A program made the position numbers and the translations under genes. 64,000 nt of DNA, from assembly GCA_012295275.1 (NCBI GenBank), contig CM022672.1:9111404-9175403 (forward strand), given 5' to 3'. This document shows, piece by piece, positions 13,500 through 29,484 of this stretch. The notes beneath the pieces are model-generated. The model ran no database searches and was not told where the DNA came from. It worked only from the letters and a program-made list of their open reading frames with translations. Source of the stretch: Chrysomallon squamiferum. Its lineage: Eukaryota > Mollusca > Gastropoda > Neomphalida > Peltospiridae. The stretch's first letter is position 1. The number at the start of each line of letters is the position of its first letter.

Positions 13500-13790
13500 T
13501 TCATCGAAGTTTAGTTTCGCTTCTGGACTGGTAATGTAGCATGAAGGAGTTGTTTTATGTTTTTCTAATTACTTAACTAACGTCATATCGAAACGCAACC
13601 AACATGTGATGTTTTGCAAACAAACCTATTTTCCACTTGCGAGTCTTAATGATATTTTGAAACAGACGATACCAAACACACGCTGTTTACTTTCCACACG
13701 TGCGCTTGAAATTAACAAACATGGCGACGTCGGGTCACGTGATTAACTGTGCATGATTTTGTCATTTTTTGTTTGTTGTTGATATTTAAT
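13500..13790. promoter_or_regulatory. Repeat-free island with two CACGTG sites
   Basis: CACGTG at 13697-13702 and 13736-13741, the second in the extended context GGTCACGTGATT that suits USF/TFE-type bHLH-zip factors. CATGGCGACGTCGGG lies between them. Confidence 0.38.
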
Positions 13791-13814
13791 CTCCCATGTT
13801 TTCGATTCAGCCGT

Positions 13815-14110
13815 CGATGATGATGGTGATGGTAATAATGATTATGATGATGTAATAATGGGTATTGCTGATGAATACAATGATAATGCTTAATGATGAT
13901 AATAGTTATGGTAATAATGAAGATGATGTTGATGATGATGATGATGACGACAACAACAACAACAACAACAACAATAATAATAATAATAAGAAGAAGAAGA
14001 AGAAGAAAGAATAACGAAAAAGTAATGGCAAAAACGATCAGAACAATAACAACAAGAATAATTAGAAGGAAAAAAAGAAGAAAAAAAGGAAAACAACAAC
14101 AAGAATAAGA
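13815..14110. repeat. Compound triplet tract (GAT, AAC, AAT, AAG)
   Basis: GAT units to 13948, then ACA, AAT and AAG units, then degenerate AAC/AAG words. Long homopolymer-peptide frames on both strands come from this tract. Confidence 0.9.
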
Positions 14111-14219
14111 ATAAAAACACAACATGAAATAACAGTTTCAAATCCACGACCAGAAATACAATCAAAACAATCAAAAACAATATTTTTTTTTTTTTTTTTT
14201 TTTTTAAATTAAAATTCTT

Positions 14220-14770
14220 TTTAAAAACACTAACACATTAATATCACTAGGAAATGAATACAAGTCGCCTGTTTTTCGACGCACGGCGCTTCGACAAACA
14301 CTCGACACGTTTCTCAAGCTAACGGGCTTGGACAGATCCCGCATCACAACGGTATGGCTAAAAAGACACTCGATAGTTTTCGTCATGGGAAAACTAGCTC
14401 GGTATTGGGTAGACCCCGCTTCTCTGATGTAGGTTTCGCCTCTTGCACCTGTTGCCTAACAGTTTCTTTTTTTTCCACCGAGAGTCTTAAACGTGTGTTA
14501 AACTGTTTGCCACTCGATTTTCTCATAAAGCGATTGCGTACAGAAATTCGCGGAATGTTTGGTAATGGGGGTACGAGCTTGTAAGCGTCAGCGGCCCGTG
14601 ACCATCGACCTCCGCAATTAATAACGGACTTAGATAGCTATGCGGATTGCTAGGTGGTGCTGGTTGCTAGGTGGTGCTGGCTGCTTATTCACGGCGAATT
14701 AAAGTGTGAAACAGACGGATGTGAAAGTAAGTGGAGCGGTTTCAGACACTATCTAGTTACGCCAAGTTTA
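14220..14770. promoter_or_regulatory. Repeat-free island with 17-bp tandem duplication
   Basis: Between a poly(T) run (14182-14205) and an AAAT-rich block lies unique, CpG-containing sequence. The 17-mer TTGCTAGGTGGTGCTGG occurs twice head to tail at 14647-14663 and 14664-14680. Confidence 0.38.
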
Positions 14771-14829
14771 ATCTGAAATGGGTGACATTTTAGATTAGTT
14801 CGAAGTGTTTTGTAATTCTGGTGAGATAA

Positions 14830-15220
14830 TGAATGTTTGAATGAATGAATGAATAAATGAATGAATGAATAAATAAATAAATAAAACAGATAAATAAAAA
14901 GAAGAGCAAAGAACAAATAAAAATAAAGATAAATGAACGAACAAAAAATAAGTAACTAACTAACTAACTATTAATAATAAATTAATAAATAAATAATAAT
15001 AACGATGATAATGATCATTATAATTTTATATTACTTATGAATTTCAATTACTAAAAAATTGTGAAATAATAAATAAATAAGAATAGAAGAAACGGGCGAT
15101 CTTAAAGAAATTTATCTTACTAAATCTCTCTTTCTCTCTGTCTCTGGCTTTAATGATAAAACAATACTTCTCGTTATTTTCAAAAATTAAATAAAATAAA
15201 TAAATAAATAAATAACTTGG

Positions 15221-15253
<33 letters not shown>

Positions 15254-15257
15254 AATA

Positions 15258-15335
<78 letters not shown>

Positions 15336-15345
15336 AATAAACAAA
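14830..15345. repeat. AATG, AAAT and (AAT)n tracts
   Basis: AATG units at 14832-14870, AAAT units at 15195-15250, and about 80 bp of AAT at 15255-15328. Confidence 0.93.
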
Positions 15346-15479
15346 TAAATAATATCAGTAATTCAAAAATAATTCTGAATTCTAACTTAAGAAGTAATGG
15401 TTTTCTATTTTTGTTCAGTCTGTATATACAAATCATTTATTTCTTTTATATTTTTATTTAAAAGAAGAAAAGAAGAAAA

Positions 15480-16130
15480 ACTAAGCTATATCAATGTCTG
15501 CTATTAAAAATAACAATCGATCTCTGAATGCGATCATTTCTTGGAGCCGCCCTGAACGGTCGACTTCTTTTATTGCCCGGCAATATACCGAACGTCTTTC
15601 GACCATTTTGATATGATGGCAAATATCTCAATAATTGATCTCCTTATACAGCAATTTCCAAGAGTATTGGCCTGAACGCTAGCTCATTTAGGCCGACATC
15701 TTCATAAGGGATGTCTTTGTATCTCTATTTCCATCAAAATTGATTTCATGCTTTCTCCCGAGCCGGCAACAGCAGAATAAAACGACATCGGTTGTTGGTT
15801 CTAATTGACATTTAGTCAAGTCAATGGCTGTGAAATTCACGCAGATTCTTATTTGATGAGGGTAATAAGGGTCCATTTTTTCCTAGAACAAGCCTTGAAA
15901 CAATTCCATTTGTCGACTTATCCCTTGGGAAGAGCTGATCGGATCAGAGTAGCTCGCGGAACAGTTGGCGTTTATCAATTTGTTCCGGGCTGAAGAGTCC
16001 TTCAAGGGAGTGCACTCGGGGTTGATGGATGATAAACCTTCTTGCGCACCAGTCGTATAAAACAGTTATAGTCTTCTCAGCGGCAATCAGATAACTAACC
16101 TGTGTTTTAATGTACGAGAAAGGCTCGTTT
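15480..16130. promoter_or_regulatory. Repeat-free island, putative regulatory element
   Basis: 650 bp of normal-complexity sequence containing a 13-bp inverted repeat CTGATC-G-GATCAG at 15935-15947. Short frames on both strands (15688-15876, 15805-15993) overlap each other and look incidental. Confidence 0.42.
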
Positions 16131-16299
16131 TAATATCCTCTTTATTTTATTTTATTTTCTTTTTTTTTCTTCGTTTTCTACATAAAGACAGCGGCGCCAT
16201 CGTTTCCTAATTACACTTACACACCACCCTCATGTACACGATTAATGAATATTGCGCCCGGAGGAATAAATACAATTATGAGAAATACCTTTTGTCATA

Positions 16300-16418
16300 T
16301 TTAAAAGAAAAAAGAAAAAAAAAAAAAAAAAAAATGCTCGCACAAACAGGCCATTATTGAACGAAGCTATATGTTTTCTTCGTTTTGAATTTTCCTTTTT
16401 TTCTGTCTTTCTGTCTTC

Positions 16419-16450
<32 letters not shown>

Positions 16451-17240
16451 AAGTTTCTTTCATGGACTGTTTTTTATTTATATACATATGTGCATTCATG
16501 TATATATGTGTATAAAGTAAAGATATACATATATAAAATGAAAATGAATAAATAAATAGATGCATACATGCATTCATGTATTCATACATAAATACATTAA
16601 TAAAATAATATAAATACACATGATCTGAAGGAGAAAATATTTTTAAAAATTCAAATATAAAATAAAAATAATATTTCACTGCAATTCAGTATTAAAATTT
16701 AATTTTGTTTTTTTTTTTTTTTTTTTTTTTTAGTTTGCTGTAATAAAAATTATAAAGGTTTCATTATATTTCTACAAAACCAGATACTATTTGATTTTTT
16801 ACATTATACAATAATAATATATACATTAAAAAGAAAAATTCATTAAAATTAGATGAAGAAATAATAAATTTAAAAAAACAAAAAATTCACAAAATATATC
16901 ATTTTGAAACAACAGCAAATAATCATATATATATCTACATACACACACATGCAGATACATATATTCATATACATATAATATACAAATGTATGTATATAAT
17001 TAGTTGATAAACAAAATATATGGTTATTATTTACAAGGATCTTGCTCTTCCCATCATTTCTGCAAGACTAAAATTCTACTAAAATACTTTAATTTCATAA
17101 ACTAATGAAACAAATGAAAATAACAATAACAATAAGTAAATAAATATAAGAAAGGAGTCAAAAATAAATATTAACATTATGAATCACAAATATAGAAGAA
17201 AAATTATGGGTTTTTTTTTAAAATCTATTATTATTTTTTT
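16300..17240. other. AT-rich filler, no gene
   Basis: A-runs (16312-16334), (TA)n at 16422-16436, poly(T) at 16709-16731, CATA-type words at 16490-16600 and 16925-16990. Confidence 0.5.
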
Positions 17241-17700
17241 TTTCTTTAACGATCTCCCGTCATCATTTTCAAATATTTATCCTGTTTGAATTTATCACTA
17301 AAACTCTCCAGAGAGGGTCAGAATGGAGCTCGTTAAGACTAAACTCTCAATTCCACTCGCAGTCATGTAAGAGAAATAACGGGACGAACCTTTATTATCA
17401 CAGAGCGAGCGATTCGAATCAACTTTTGCCCATTCAGTTTGTGCGATTTTCCGATTAAGCAAACTAAATGACCATTCTTTAATTAAAATCGGTTCAAACG
17501 CTGTTTGCTGTTTTATGACTCCCCCATCTTTCCGTGTGACACTGCCTGCCACGGAGACTAGAATAAGCTGAGAGTTTAATTGGAAATCAATGAAGCGGGA
17601 GGCACTTGTTCTTCTTCCTGATCTTTCATCAAAACCTTTTCTTGATCTTTTTTCCATTGAGCTTTTCCCTCCTTACACCGTCACAAATTGACCACATTTA
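17240..17700. promoter_or_regulatory. Repeat-free island, putative regulatory element
   Basis: Contains the palindrome TTTAATTAAA at 17478-17487 and further TTTAATTGG. A 119-codon frame on the minus strand (17657-17298) crosses it but is not recognisable and begins at a non-ATG-like context, so the island is taken as non-coding. Confidence 0.4.
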
Positions 17701-17949
17701 CTGGCACTTATTTACAGCAAGTGTTTGGGGGGGGGGGGTCGTTTACACGGACGTTTTCTCGGAAATGTTTACCCAAATTGGTGTCATCTTGGTGTTTATC
17801 AAAGGCAATTTGGCAGACAGAATGAATCGTATAGAAAATTAATTAAGAATTATAGCTGTTTGTCGTTGCCTGATGTATTAAACTGCATTAATCGAGATGT
17901 TTGGGTGATAGTATTGTGTTTAAACGACGGTTAGGTTATTTATGCTATA

Positions 17950-18365
17950 TTATACATTAACACATATACACACACACAAACTGTAGTTTATCAAACATTT
18001 ATTTTCTATAGAAGTCAATAATAATAATGATCATAATAATAAACCGAGATTTCAAAATCAGAAATTTAAATCGCGGATCTTTATTTCAATATTTTTAACG
18101 TTATATTTTATTCTATTTATTCATCATCATCATTATCATCATCATCTTAGTATTATTTTTCTTTTTACTGTTATTATTATTCTATTTTTGATAATGATAA
18201 ATATATTATTACATTATAAGTTAATTAACTTGCAATGAATACTGAGCTTTTGCTTTCTTATTCCATCTAGATTTTCAATTTATTTATGATGGTGATGATG
18301 ATGACAATAAAATGTAAAGAATGGTGTACAAGAAATATATAGCTGAAATCAGCTTCATTTTACTC

Positions 18366-18411
<46 letters not shown>

Positions 18412-18539
18412 CAAAAATATTACAAAAAATAAATAAATAGATAACTCCTCAAAATAACACACAAAAAAAATAAAAAAAATAAAAACAACAAAAATGTGAC
18501 TGAGTGAATGCAATTAAACAAACAAACAAACAAACAAAT

Positions 18540-18602
<63 letters not shown>

Positions 18603-18662
18603 GTAATAATAAACAAAAATATAACAAAAAAATAATATTAATAATATTAATAATAATAATGC

Positions 18663-18725
<63 letters not shown>

Positions 18726-19140
18726 CACGAAATCAACCAAACAAACAGGAAAGTTTAAAATCACAGCAAATAAACTGAACAAATAACTATACAAACAAAC
18801 AAACAAAGAAAAAATAATATATAAATAAATAAACAAATACTAACAACCACGGTATCGCTGAATCAAAAGTATATAATTTTATATTAATTTGATGTAATCT
18901 TTATCATTTATGATCGCATAACCAGTATTATAATATATATTTTTTATATTTCTTGTTCGAATATATATATATATCTTAGTACTCTGAATTAATGAATGAT
19001 TGTAGCATTACATTTTAAATTTATATTCAAAATGCTAAATAAAAATGATGAATATAATAATAACGGTTTTGATCATCTTAAATAGAAACCAATTTGGGGA
19101 TCTGAACTGAGATATGCTTCATTATTATTATTTATTTATC

Positions 19141-19175
<35 letters not shown>

Positions 19176-19305
19176 GTTGTTGTTGTTGTTGTTGTTGTTG
19201 TTATTATTGTTGTTGTTGTTATTATTATGATTATTGTTATTATTGTTATTATTGTTATTATTATTATCATTGTTGTTGTTCTTTTTATTAGCATAATAAT
19301 AAAAA

Positions 19306-19355
<50 letters not shown>

Positions 19356-19376
19356 CATTATTATTATCACTATTAT
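17950..19376. repeat. Cluster of long (AAT)n/(ATT)n tracts
   Basis: Four separate tracts: AAT at 18368-18411, 18543-18611 and 18640-18722, then ATT/TTG at 19125-19376, where the strand sense changes. The DNA between them is AT-rich and has no gene. Confidence 0.93.
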
Positions 19377-19440
19377 ACTGTACGACCTTCTAAATGCTTA
19401 ACCTAGCTTACACTCGATAACCATTTCACATTATAAGAAA

Positions 19441-19441
19441 G

Positions 19442-19484
<43 letters not shown>
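19441..19484. repeat. Poly(A) run
   Basis: About 44 bp of A with one early G, ending just short of island A. Confidence 0.95.
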
Positions 19485-19486
<2 letters not shown>

Positions 19487-19539
19487 AAAGGAAAAATCTA
19501 ATAGAAAATAATAAAAAAAAGAAAAAAGAAGAGGATATC

Positions 19540-20000
19540 GTATACAGCTTGGAGTGTTATCCGGCTATCGGGTTCGTGTTATTACGCGGTAATAGCATTA
19601 TTTTCAATTTCGTGCCGGCTGATCAAGGAAAGGATTTTCAAAACGACTGCAAGTATCGGACGCGATTACAGTGATCGCAATTTAATTAAAATGGAAATCG
19701 CACTCATCAGCGGATACATTTTTCTGTCCTAAAACATTCCCATGCCCTTCTCTGTTTGCGGCTATTGTTCGCTAATTAAATACTCTTTAATTCCCGCTGT
19801 TGGCTAGGTGGCGCGCTGTGGAAATGGCAGAAGGCAATGCAATTAGCCGCGCCTCTCGCACGGATTTGAGACTCCGGTTAGCGCCAGGTTATAATCGACA
19901 AGAAGAGCGTCGGGATTAATTTAAGGATTTATGTCATAATTAATACGGTTTTTCTCGAATATTGCCGATAAATTGCATTAGATGTGTGAATGCCTGTAGC
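19540..20000. promoter_or_regulatory. Normal-complexity island A, putative enhancer, duplicated at 40440-41120
   Basis: Lies about 2.5 kb beyond the NK1 stop, on the 3' side. The block 19662-19711 matches 40769-40818 at 39 of 50 positions without gaps. Block 19761-19783 matches 40864-40886 at 19 of 23. The spacing between blocks is nearly the same (50 versus 46 bp). Both copies carry AATGGAAATC, CATCAGC and GCTAATT. No open frame of interest spans it. Enhancer function is inferred from duplication of a non-coding sequence beside a developmental gene. Confidence 0.6.
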
Positions 20001-20192
20001 GAGAGCGTGTGCCGAGGACAGAGCCTGATCACGTGACAGCGCACGAGGCGAAGCCAGCATATGCTGAGTACGAGGGTGTTAACAGAAGCGAATGTTACAG
20101 AAAGAAAGACATTCATTTTAGGAGGAGGAGGAGAATAGGAGTAAAAGCTACATCGTCGACAGTGATGACGACGTCAGCAACAACAGCAGCAA
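20001..20192. other. CpG-containing flank of island A
   Basis: Contains TGATCACGTGACA with CACGTG at 20030-20035, then a purine-rich run. A short plus-strand frame (20009-20236) ends in a Gln run encoded by the CAA repeat that follows; it is judged incidental. Confidence 0.35.
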
Positions 20193-20193
20193 C

Positions 20194-20234
<41 letters not shown>

Positions 20235-20321
20235 AATAATAATAATAATAATGAAGATGAAAATACTGATGATAATAATAATATTGATTATATTCATGAC
20301 AGTGAAAATGATAATTATACC

Positions 20322-20382
<61 letters not shown>
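20193..20382. repeat. (CAA)n and (AAT)n tracts
   Basis: CAA units to 20232, AAT units to 20252, then about 60 bp of AAT at 20322-20381. Confidence 0.93.
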
Positions 20383-20761
20383 CTACTCTAAGGCCACTTA
20401 TACAAACTTATTTTACTATAATGGTTCTGTTGAAGAAACTGAGTACACTTTAAACTGAGAAGTAAATTCTTTTCTTCAGCGTGTCAAGGGTTAACAATAC
20501 AATATAACACTGGTGTACTGACATAAAAGATTTATGAATTAACTTTGAGACTGTTTCAGTGAAATGTGCAGAAAAAAAACAAACCAAAAAACAACAACAA
20601 GGAAAAAACAACAACGTATAAATCGAGTAATAAATTTCGCCTTTGTTTTAAGTTATAAATCTAACAACAGTTACGTAGAACGTGCAAATATATTGAGTTT
20701 CACGTAATGGAACGTAAACTTATTAGAGATAAAATATTAGTGTCTTAGTTTAAATACATTT

Positions 20762-20763
<2 letters not shown>

Positions 20764-20850
<87 letters not shown>
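20764..20850. repeat. (TG)n microsatellite
   Basis: About 85 bp of uninterrupted TG, one of the longest pure dinucleotide tracts here, followed by CAGA-type words. Confidence 0.97.
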
Positions 20851-20853
<3 letters not shown>

Positions 20854-20859
20854 GACAGA

Positions 20860-21335
20860 GAGATAGACAGGCAGACAGACAGACACAAACGTATATATAT
20901 ATATGCACGCAGAAAAAAACATGCACACAATGTATTTAAAAAAATATATATATATGTATTTTTTATTTACTGAAAACATTTTACTTAGTGACTCATTCAT
21001 ACAGTAATTAATTTATTCATTCATATGTTTCTTCAGTATTAATTCGTTCATTATTTTTATTTGTTTACTGTTATTAATTTATTTTTGTTTATTATTTGTT
21101 TAGTTGTTTGTTTATTTACTATTTATCCGCTGGGAAAATCAAGAGAAAAAATAAAAAAAAAAAAAAAAATTCATTTTGTTGTTTTTTTTTATTTTTTTAT
21201 TTTTTATTTTAAAAATTATATTTATTATAATAATTTAAAATACGTATTCATCTTATTTTATCATCTTTATAATTAATGTAGGTATAGGAGTATATGTAGT
21301 GTTAGCAGGAACTTTAGTAGTAGTGACAGCAGCAA

Positions 21336-21368
<33 letters not shown>

Positions 21369-22151
21369 CAGTAAGTATTAAGCGAAGAAATGACAATAAT
21401 AAATAAGCACGTTATCATCAATAAAAAAATTACACAAAGAGATAAACAAATTTAAAAAAAAAGTATTAATGATTAATGATAATGATGGTGTTGATAAATT
21501 TAATGATGATGATGATAATATCAATAATTATTATAATCATGTTGTTGATAGTAGTAATAATATTTGTACTACTACTTCTACTACTACTACTACTACTAAT
21601 AATAATAATAATAAAAGAGTAGTAGTAGTAGTAGTAGTTGTAGTAGTAGTGATTGTTGTAGGAATAATAGTAATAAATATTAACGAATAAAATAAATATA
21701 TTTTATGCATTTCTCTGCTTACACAATTATAAAATTAAAAGCCGCTAGAAAATCGAAGTGCAGTTTTAATTAGTAAAAAAAGACAAACAAATCACGTGTT
21801 TGATATTTATACTTTTAATTAATAAATATATTCAGAACGAATATTTATATACAATATATACATCATAATCTACAAACTAAGTACATGATAAACACAGTAC
21901 AGAAAGCACGTTGTTGGTGCTTGTTTCAAAGATCCGAGAAATTCGAGTTTTGTAAGTCATGTATTGTGTAGCACTACTCGCTCCTAAACTGATTTAGACA
22001 ACTGAAATTAAAATTAGTGATCTTTAAAACTCTTAAACAAGTAATCTTTAAACTATAATTAATTTTAATGCAGGGTCAGTAAACGAAAATCTTTTTCAGT
22101 ATGAAAGAAATTATTAAAAAAAAAAAAAATCTTACCTCAAAAAAACCCCCC

Positions 22152-22203
<52 letters not shown>

Positions 22204-22380
22204 TTTTAAACTGAAATTTTAGTTAAATTTTGGCAATAAAATTTTAAAAACATTTCTGAGATATGTTTGAAATAAACTTTTAAGAAGTAAAAATGAAGTA
22301 TCATTATCTCATTAAGACTAGAACAAAAAGTGACAAATAAAATATAAAAATTTCGATGAATTACGACATAAAAATAGTTC
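20860..22380. other. Region 3' of NK1: AT-rich, triplet tracts
   Basis: Contains AGC/AGT units at 21326-21372, GAT/ACT/AAT/AGT units at 21480-21665, (AAT)n at 22152-22203 and CACGTG at 21793-21798. Part of 21720-22120 is normal-complexity and could be a long NK1 3' UTR. Confidence 0.5.
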
Positions 22381-22427
22381 ACTAAGAAAGAAAGTTTGTC
22401 TCTTTCTTCACAAACAGTTCATAATGT

Positions 22428-22433
22428 TTTATT
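22428..22433 (-). promoter_or_regulatory. Candidate NK1 polyadenylation signal AATAAA
   Basis: AATAAA on the minus strand lies 32 bases past the NK1 stop codon. This would give a very short 3' UTR. Other A/T-rich signals lie further downstream in 21700-22400, so alternative or longer 3' ends are possible. Confidence 0.45.
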
Positions 22434-22464
22434 GTTTTGTTTTTTCTTATTGCGTAATTACATG

Positions 22465-26112
<3,648 letters not shown>

Positions 26113-26239
26113 ACAACAGCGACTTCTGCTGCTACTCCGAACCAAACACAAACAGAAAAATGAAGAAGAAGAAAAAAAACCCAACGAAAACACACAACCC
26201 ACACCGTCCGCTTGTGGGGTAACTTTAGCAAGCACGATG

Positions 26240-26570
26240 TCAAGTGGGTAAAGAAAACTTTTCAACTGACGCCGTTTATTTCTCAGCGACACATACTGCT
26301 CGTGAAAAACTATCAGTCCATTGCTAACGAATGAGGTTATCAAGTTGCGAAGCCGTTAATAGGATCAGTTCAGTTATAAATATCAGTGACAAGTCGAAGC
26401 AAACATTGCACTGTCTTTCCCCCAACAAAGCATCCTCGAGAGCACGAGAAGAGGGAGACGCGCATGCGCGGCGCCGCCTATTAAGACGTCGAACGAAGCC
26501 AGTGGAAACCGACACTGCCGTCAGAATGTTAGCTCCGCCCACCGCGAGGGAACTCGACAAATAATCACTT
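26240..26570 (-). promoter_or_regulatory. Putative NK1 5' UTR/promoter with NRF1-type palindrome
   Basis: Just upstream of NK1, 26430-26560 is GC- and CpG-richer than its surroundings. It contains the perfect palindrome GCGCATGCGC at 26460-26469, the classical NRF1 site, and a GC-box-like CCGCCCACC near 26535. There is no convincing TATA box. NRF1 and GC-box sites are typical of CpG-type animal promoters, so initiation here is a reasonable inference. The exact start site cannot be read from the sequence. Confidence 0.55.
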
Positions 26571-26942
26571 GAGACGTGATATATACACTGGTAATCAATT
26601 TCACACACTTTCTTTGTAATAAAGCGAAGCAAATTAGCAAAGGCGTACCCTTTATTATTATGTGTATAATTGAGAGCTGATATAAGGGCATAAGGTAACA
26701 GCATACTAGTAATTAAAATTTAATTTTAAATATTTGCAAAACGTGAATAACTGAGAAGGTAATAATCATAAGGGCATATGCTAACAACGTAATAGTAATA
26801 AAAATTAATATTAAGTATTTGCAAAAGCATATGTAACTGACAGGTTAATATTGAGGAATAAAGTAAAATAATACTAATTAAATTTAGACGATAATAAATA
26901 TACATGTATATAAATAATAACATATATATATATATAATTTAG

Positions 26943-26990
26943 TTATTTAAATATTTCAAATTATATATATAATTTGAAATATTTAAATAA
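26943..26990. repeat. Perfect 48-bp palindrome upstream of NK1
   Basis: The two 24-bp arms are exact reverse complements with no spacer. Each contains ATTTAAATATTTCAAAT, and the centre is TATATATA. It is flanked by (TA)n at 26920-26936. It lies about 830 bp upstream of the NK1 start codon. It may be a cruciform-prone site or the relic of a small inverted-repeat element. Confidence 0.9.
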
Positions 26991-26999
26991 TAAAAGGGA

Positions 27000-28180
27000 A
27001 GCAATGACTGTTTGAAGTCAGCATTTACTTCATTGATGATTTATTTTTATTCTGGTCTCGAAAATGGATTAAAATGATATTCCTAACAAATAATTTTGAC
27101 GGTATAGATATAAAAGAGAGGATAATTACATAAAAAATAAAACAACAACAACAACAAAAAAACCAAAATAATAATAAAAAAAAAAAAAAAATAAATAAAA
27201 TAAAATAAAACCAAACAAACAAATAAATAAATAATAAAGCAAACAATAGAGAAATAAATATATAAAGCAAAATAAAATGGTTTCATAAATTAATATTCAG
27301 CTTTTAGAACAAAAGAGAAGAAACAACTGGTTATTTATTTTGCTTGTTCTTTCATTTTAGGGTTTGATTTTATAAATTTTTTAAAAATAAATTATGTAAC
27401 CTTACATAATTTTTATTTGTATCCGTGTATTGTTCTGAAAATGAATAATACTGGGCTATATCAACTAAATGTATCTGTTTAGTTGTTTATTCAATGTTTA
27501 ATAAGAATATTTATTTAAGTCAGTGTTAAATTAAAGGGAATCATGTCTCAAGTATATTTTCTGAACTTATTATAAAGTTCACACCTATTCTCACATACGT
27601 GAACATAAAAGATTTTGTGGCATGGGACATTTTCACATTGACTTCTTTTTCATTATTGTTAGGATGTGATAGTCAAAATCAGATACTTCCCTGTTTGTAG
27701 AACAAACCTTGAATTTTTACTACAAACTGACCAATTAAACAGTTTATGAAGAAGCAAAAAAAACAAAAAAAAGAAACAGAAGAAATATATATATAAACCC
27801 TTCAAAATCCCCAAACAAGAAACAAAAACCAATTCCCTCTCTCTGTCGAAAAAAAAAAAAAAAAAAATTAAAATTAAAAAAAAGTAGTAGAAGAAGAAGA
27901 CTAAAAGAGTAAGAGTAGTAATAATTCTTGTTGTAATAGTAGCAGTATTATTATCATTTAGTAATAATATTAGGCTAAACAATAATACAATAAAAACGAA
28001 AATAACAACAACAATAACATAAAAATAATAATAACAACAACAATAATAATAATAAAAAATAATAACAAAAACAGTCATTCAATCAAAAAAAAAAAAAAAA
28101 AAACAGTAACAACACTAAAACGATAACAATTACAACAACAACAACAACAACAGCAATTACCACTACAACAGTATTTTCCA
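27000..28180. other. AT-rich filler upstream of NK1
   Basis: A-runs (27173-27192, 27850-27868, 28086-28102), AAAT units at 27190-27235, degenerate AAC/AAT triplets at 27990-28155. No gene. Confidence 0.5.
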
Positions 28181-28500
28181 GAACTTGCAAGAGACGTATT
28201 AAAAACAAAAGAATCACCCGTAGACACAGATAATTAGACGCACACGTGTATAAACGTCGGTGTAAAGAAAATGCAAATCTCCTGCAGAGTCGAGACTTTG
28301 ATTGGCTCTGTTCTTGTCATTATTGTAGAGAGATATCCTCCACAGTGTTTGGTAACATCTAAATAAAGATAATTAGAGGCCTCCGTTAGAACGCGGTGGT
28401 GAATTTACACGAGGGGATCACTGTGTAAGAAGCTAACTGTGTGGGCCCAGATAACTCCCTAGTGGAGGATCGCGTGGACTTTGTTGATGCAGGCAGTTTA
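28180..28500. promoter_or_regulatory. Repeat-free island, 2 kb upstream of NK1 start
   Basis: Contains TAATTAG at 28231, CACGTG at 28243-28248, the POU octamer ATGCAAAT at 28271-28278 and a second ATAATTAGAGG near 28370. It is the nearest upstream island to the promoter. Confidence 0.42.
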
Positions 28501-29165
28501 GAAATAATAAAATAGAAAGACAGGAAAGGAAAGAACAAAGAACCGAAGGAGGAAAGAGAGAAAGATAGAATGATGAAAGAAACAAAACGAGGAGGAAGTA
28601 GGAAAGAAAGAACAGAAGGAGGTAGAAAATAGTTTTAAGTAATGTTTATTTTTGTAATTTAAATTATATTACAAAAAAAAAAAAAAAAAAAACTGGCAAC
28701 GAAACAGAGGCGAAATAAATAAATAGATAAGTAAATAAAAATGTAAAATGAAAAATAATATAACAAAAATGAATTAAAAGGAAGAGGTGGAATAGAGAAT
28801 AAATAACACGGAATTTAAATAAGAAAGAAGGTAGTTCCTTATCAAATTAAATATAAAAGCCATTTTTTGAAAGTTATTGAAGTTAAATCTCTCTCTTTTT
28901 AGCATAGCATTAATAATGATGATGTTGATAATAATAATAATAACAACAACAACAACAACAATAATAATAATAATAATAATAATAGTAATAATAATAACAA
29001 TAATAACAATTACAACTTCACAAAAAAAAATTACCACTATCATTATCATTTTTAATTCCGTCAGTATAACAAGATTAATTACAACAAATATTTTTTTTTT
29101 TATAAAAAAACATCACACTATAACAAAACAGTACCCAAAACTCCACTATAACAAAATTAAAACAT
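28500..29165. other. Purine-rich and triplet low-complexity DNA
   Basis: GA/AAG-rich stretch at 28510-28630, A-run at 28672-28691, and AAT/ACA triplets at 28915-29010. No gene. Confidence 0.5.
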
Positions 29166-29169
29166 AGCG

Positions 29170-29480
29170 AAACAGTCTGAACCTGATTTCCAGTACACGT
29201 GGTCTCCTCATTACTTCTATTGTAGAAATTCTTTTAAACAGATATCTACGAGGTTTTCTAATAAGTGGCGAAATCGGCAATTTTCTGCTACATGTCATCG
29301 CGTGTAGATAAGATGGGGCTGTGGGGAGACTTTGTTATCGTAATAGGTCACGCCTCCTGGAAACGGCATACGCAGTTTAATATATAAAATGTCTAGGGCA
29401 GTATCTAAATGGAGTTGATGTATCAGTAAAAATGCCACACGCGTGTTGTCAAATATTTCTCTTCCCCAAGCAATTTGTTT
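29170..29480. other. Mostly unique sequence with one CACGTG
   Basis: CACGTG at 29196-29201. No coding signal. Sequence becomes AT-rich beyond 29480. Confidence 0.33.
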
Positions 29481-29484
29481 TATA

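Noticed and set aside
17298-17657. 119-codon minus-strand frame
   Set aside because: Lies in a normal-complexity island with no recognisable motif; stop-poor non-coding sequence is a simpler explanation.
18420-18836. 138-codon minus-strand frame rich in Leu and Tyr
   Set aside because: Translation of (AAT)n tracts in the reverse sense; the residues only reflect TTA and TAT triplets.
26113-26343. 77-codon in-frame extension upstream of the NK1 ATG
   Set aside because: It has no ATG (the apparent first codon is TTG), so it is taken as 5' UTR.
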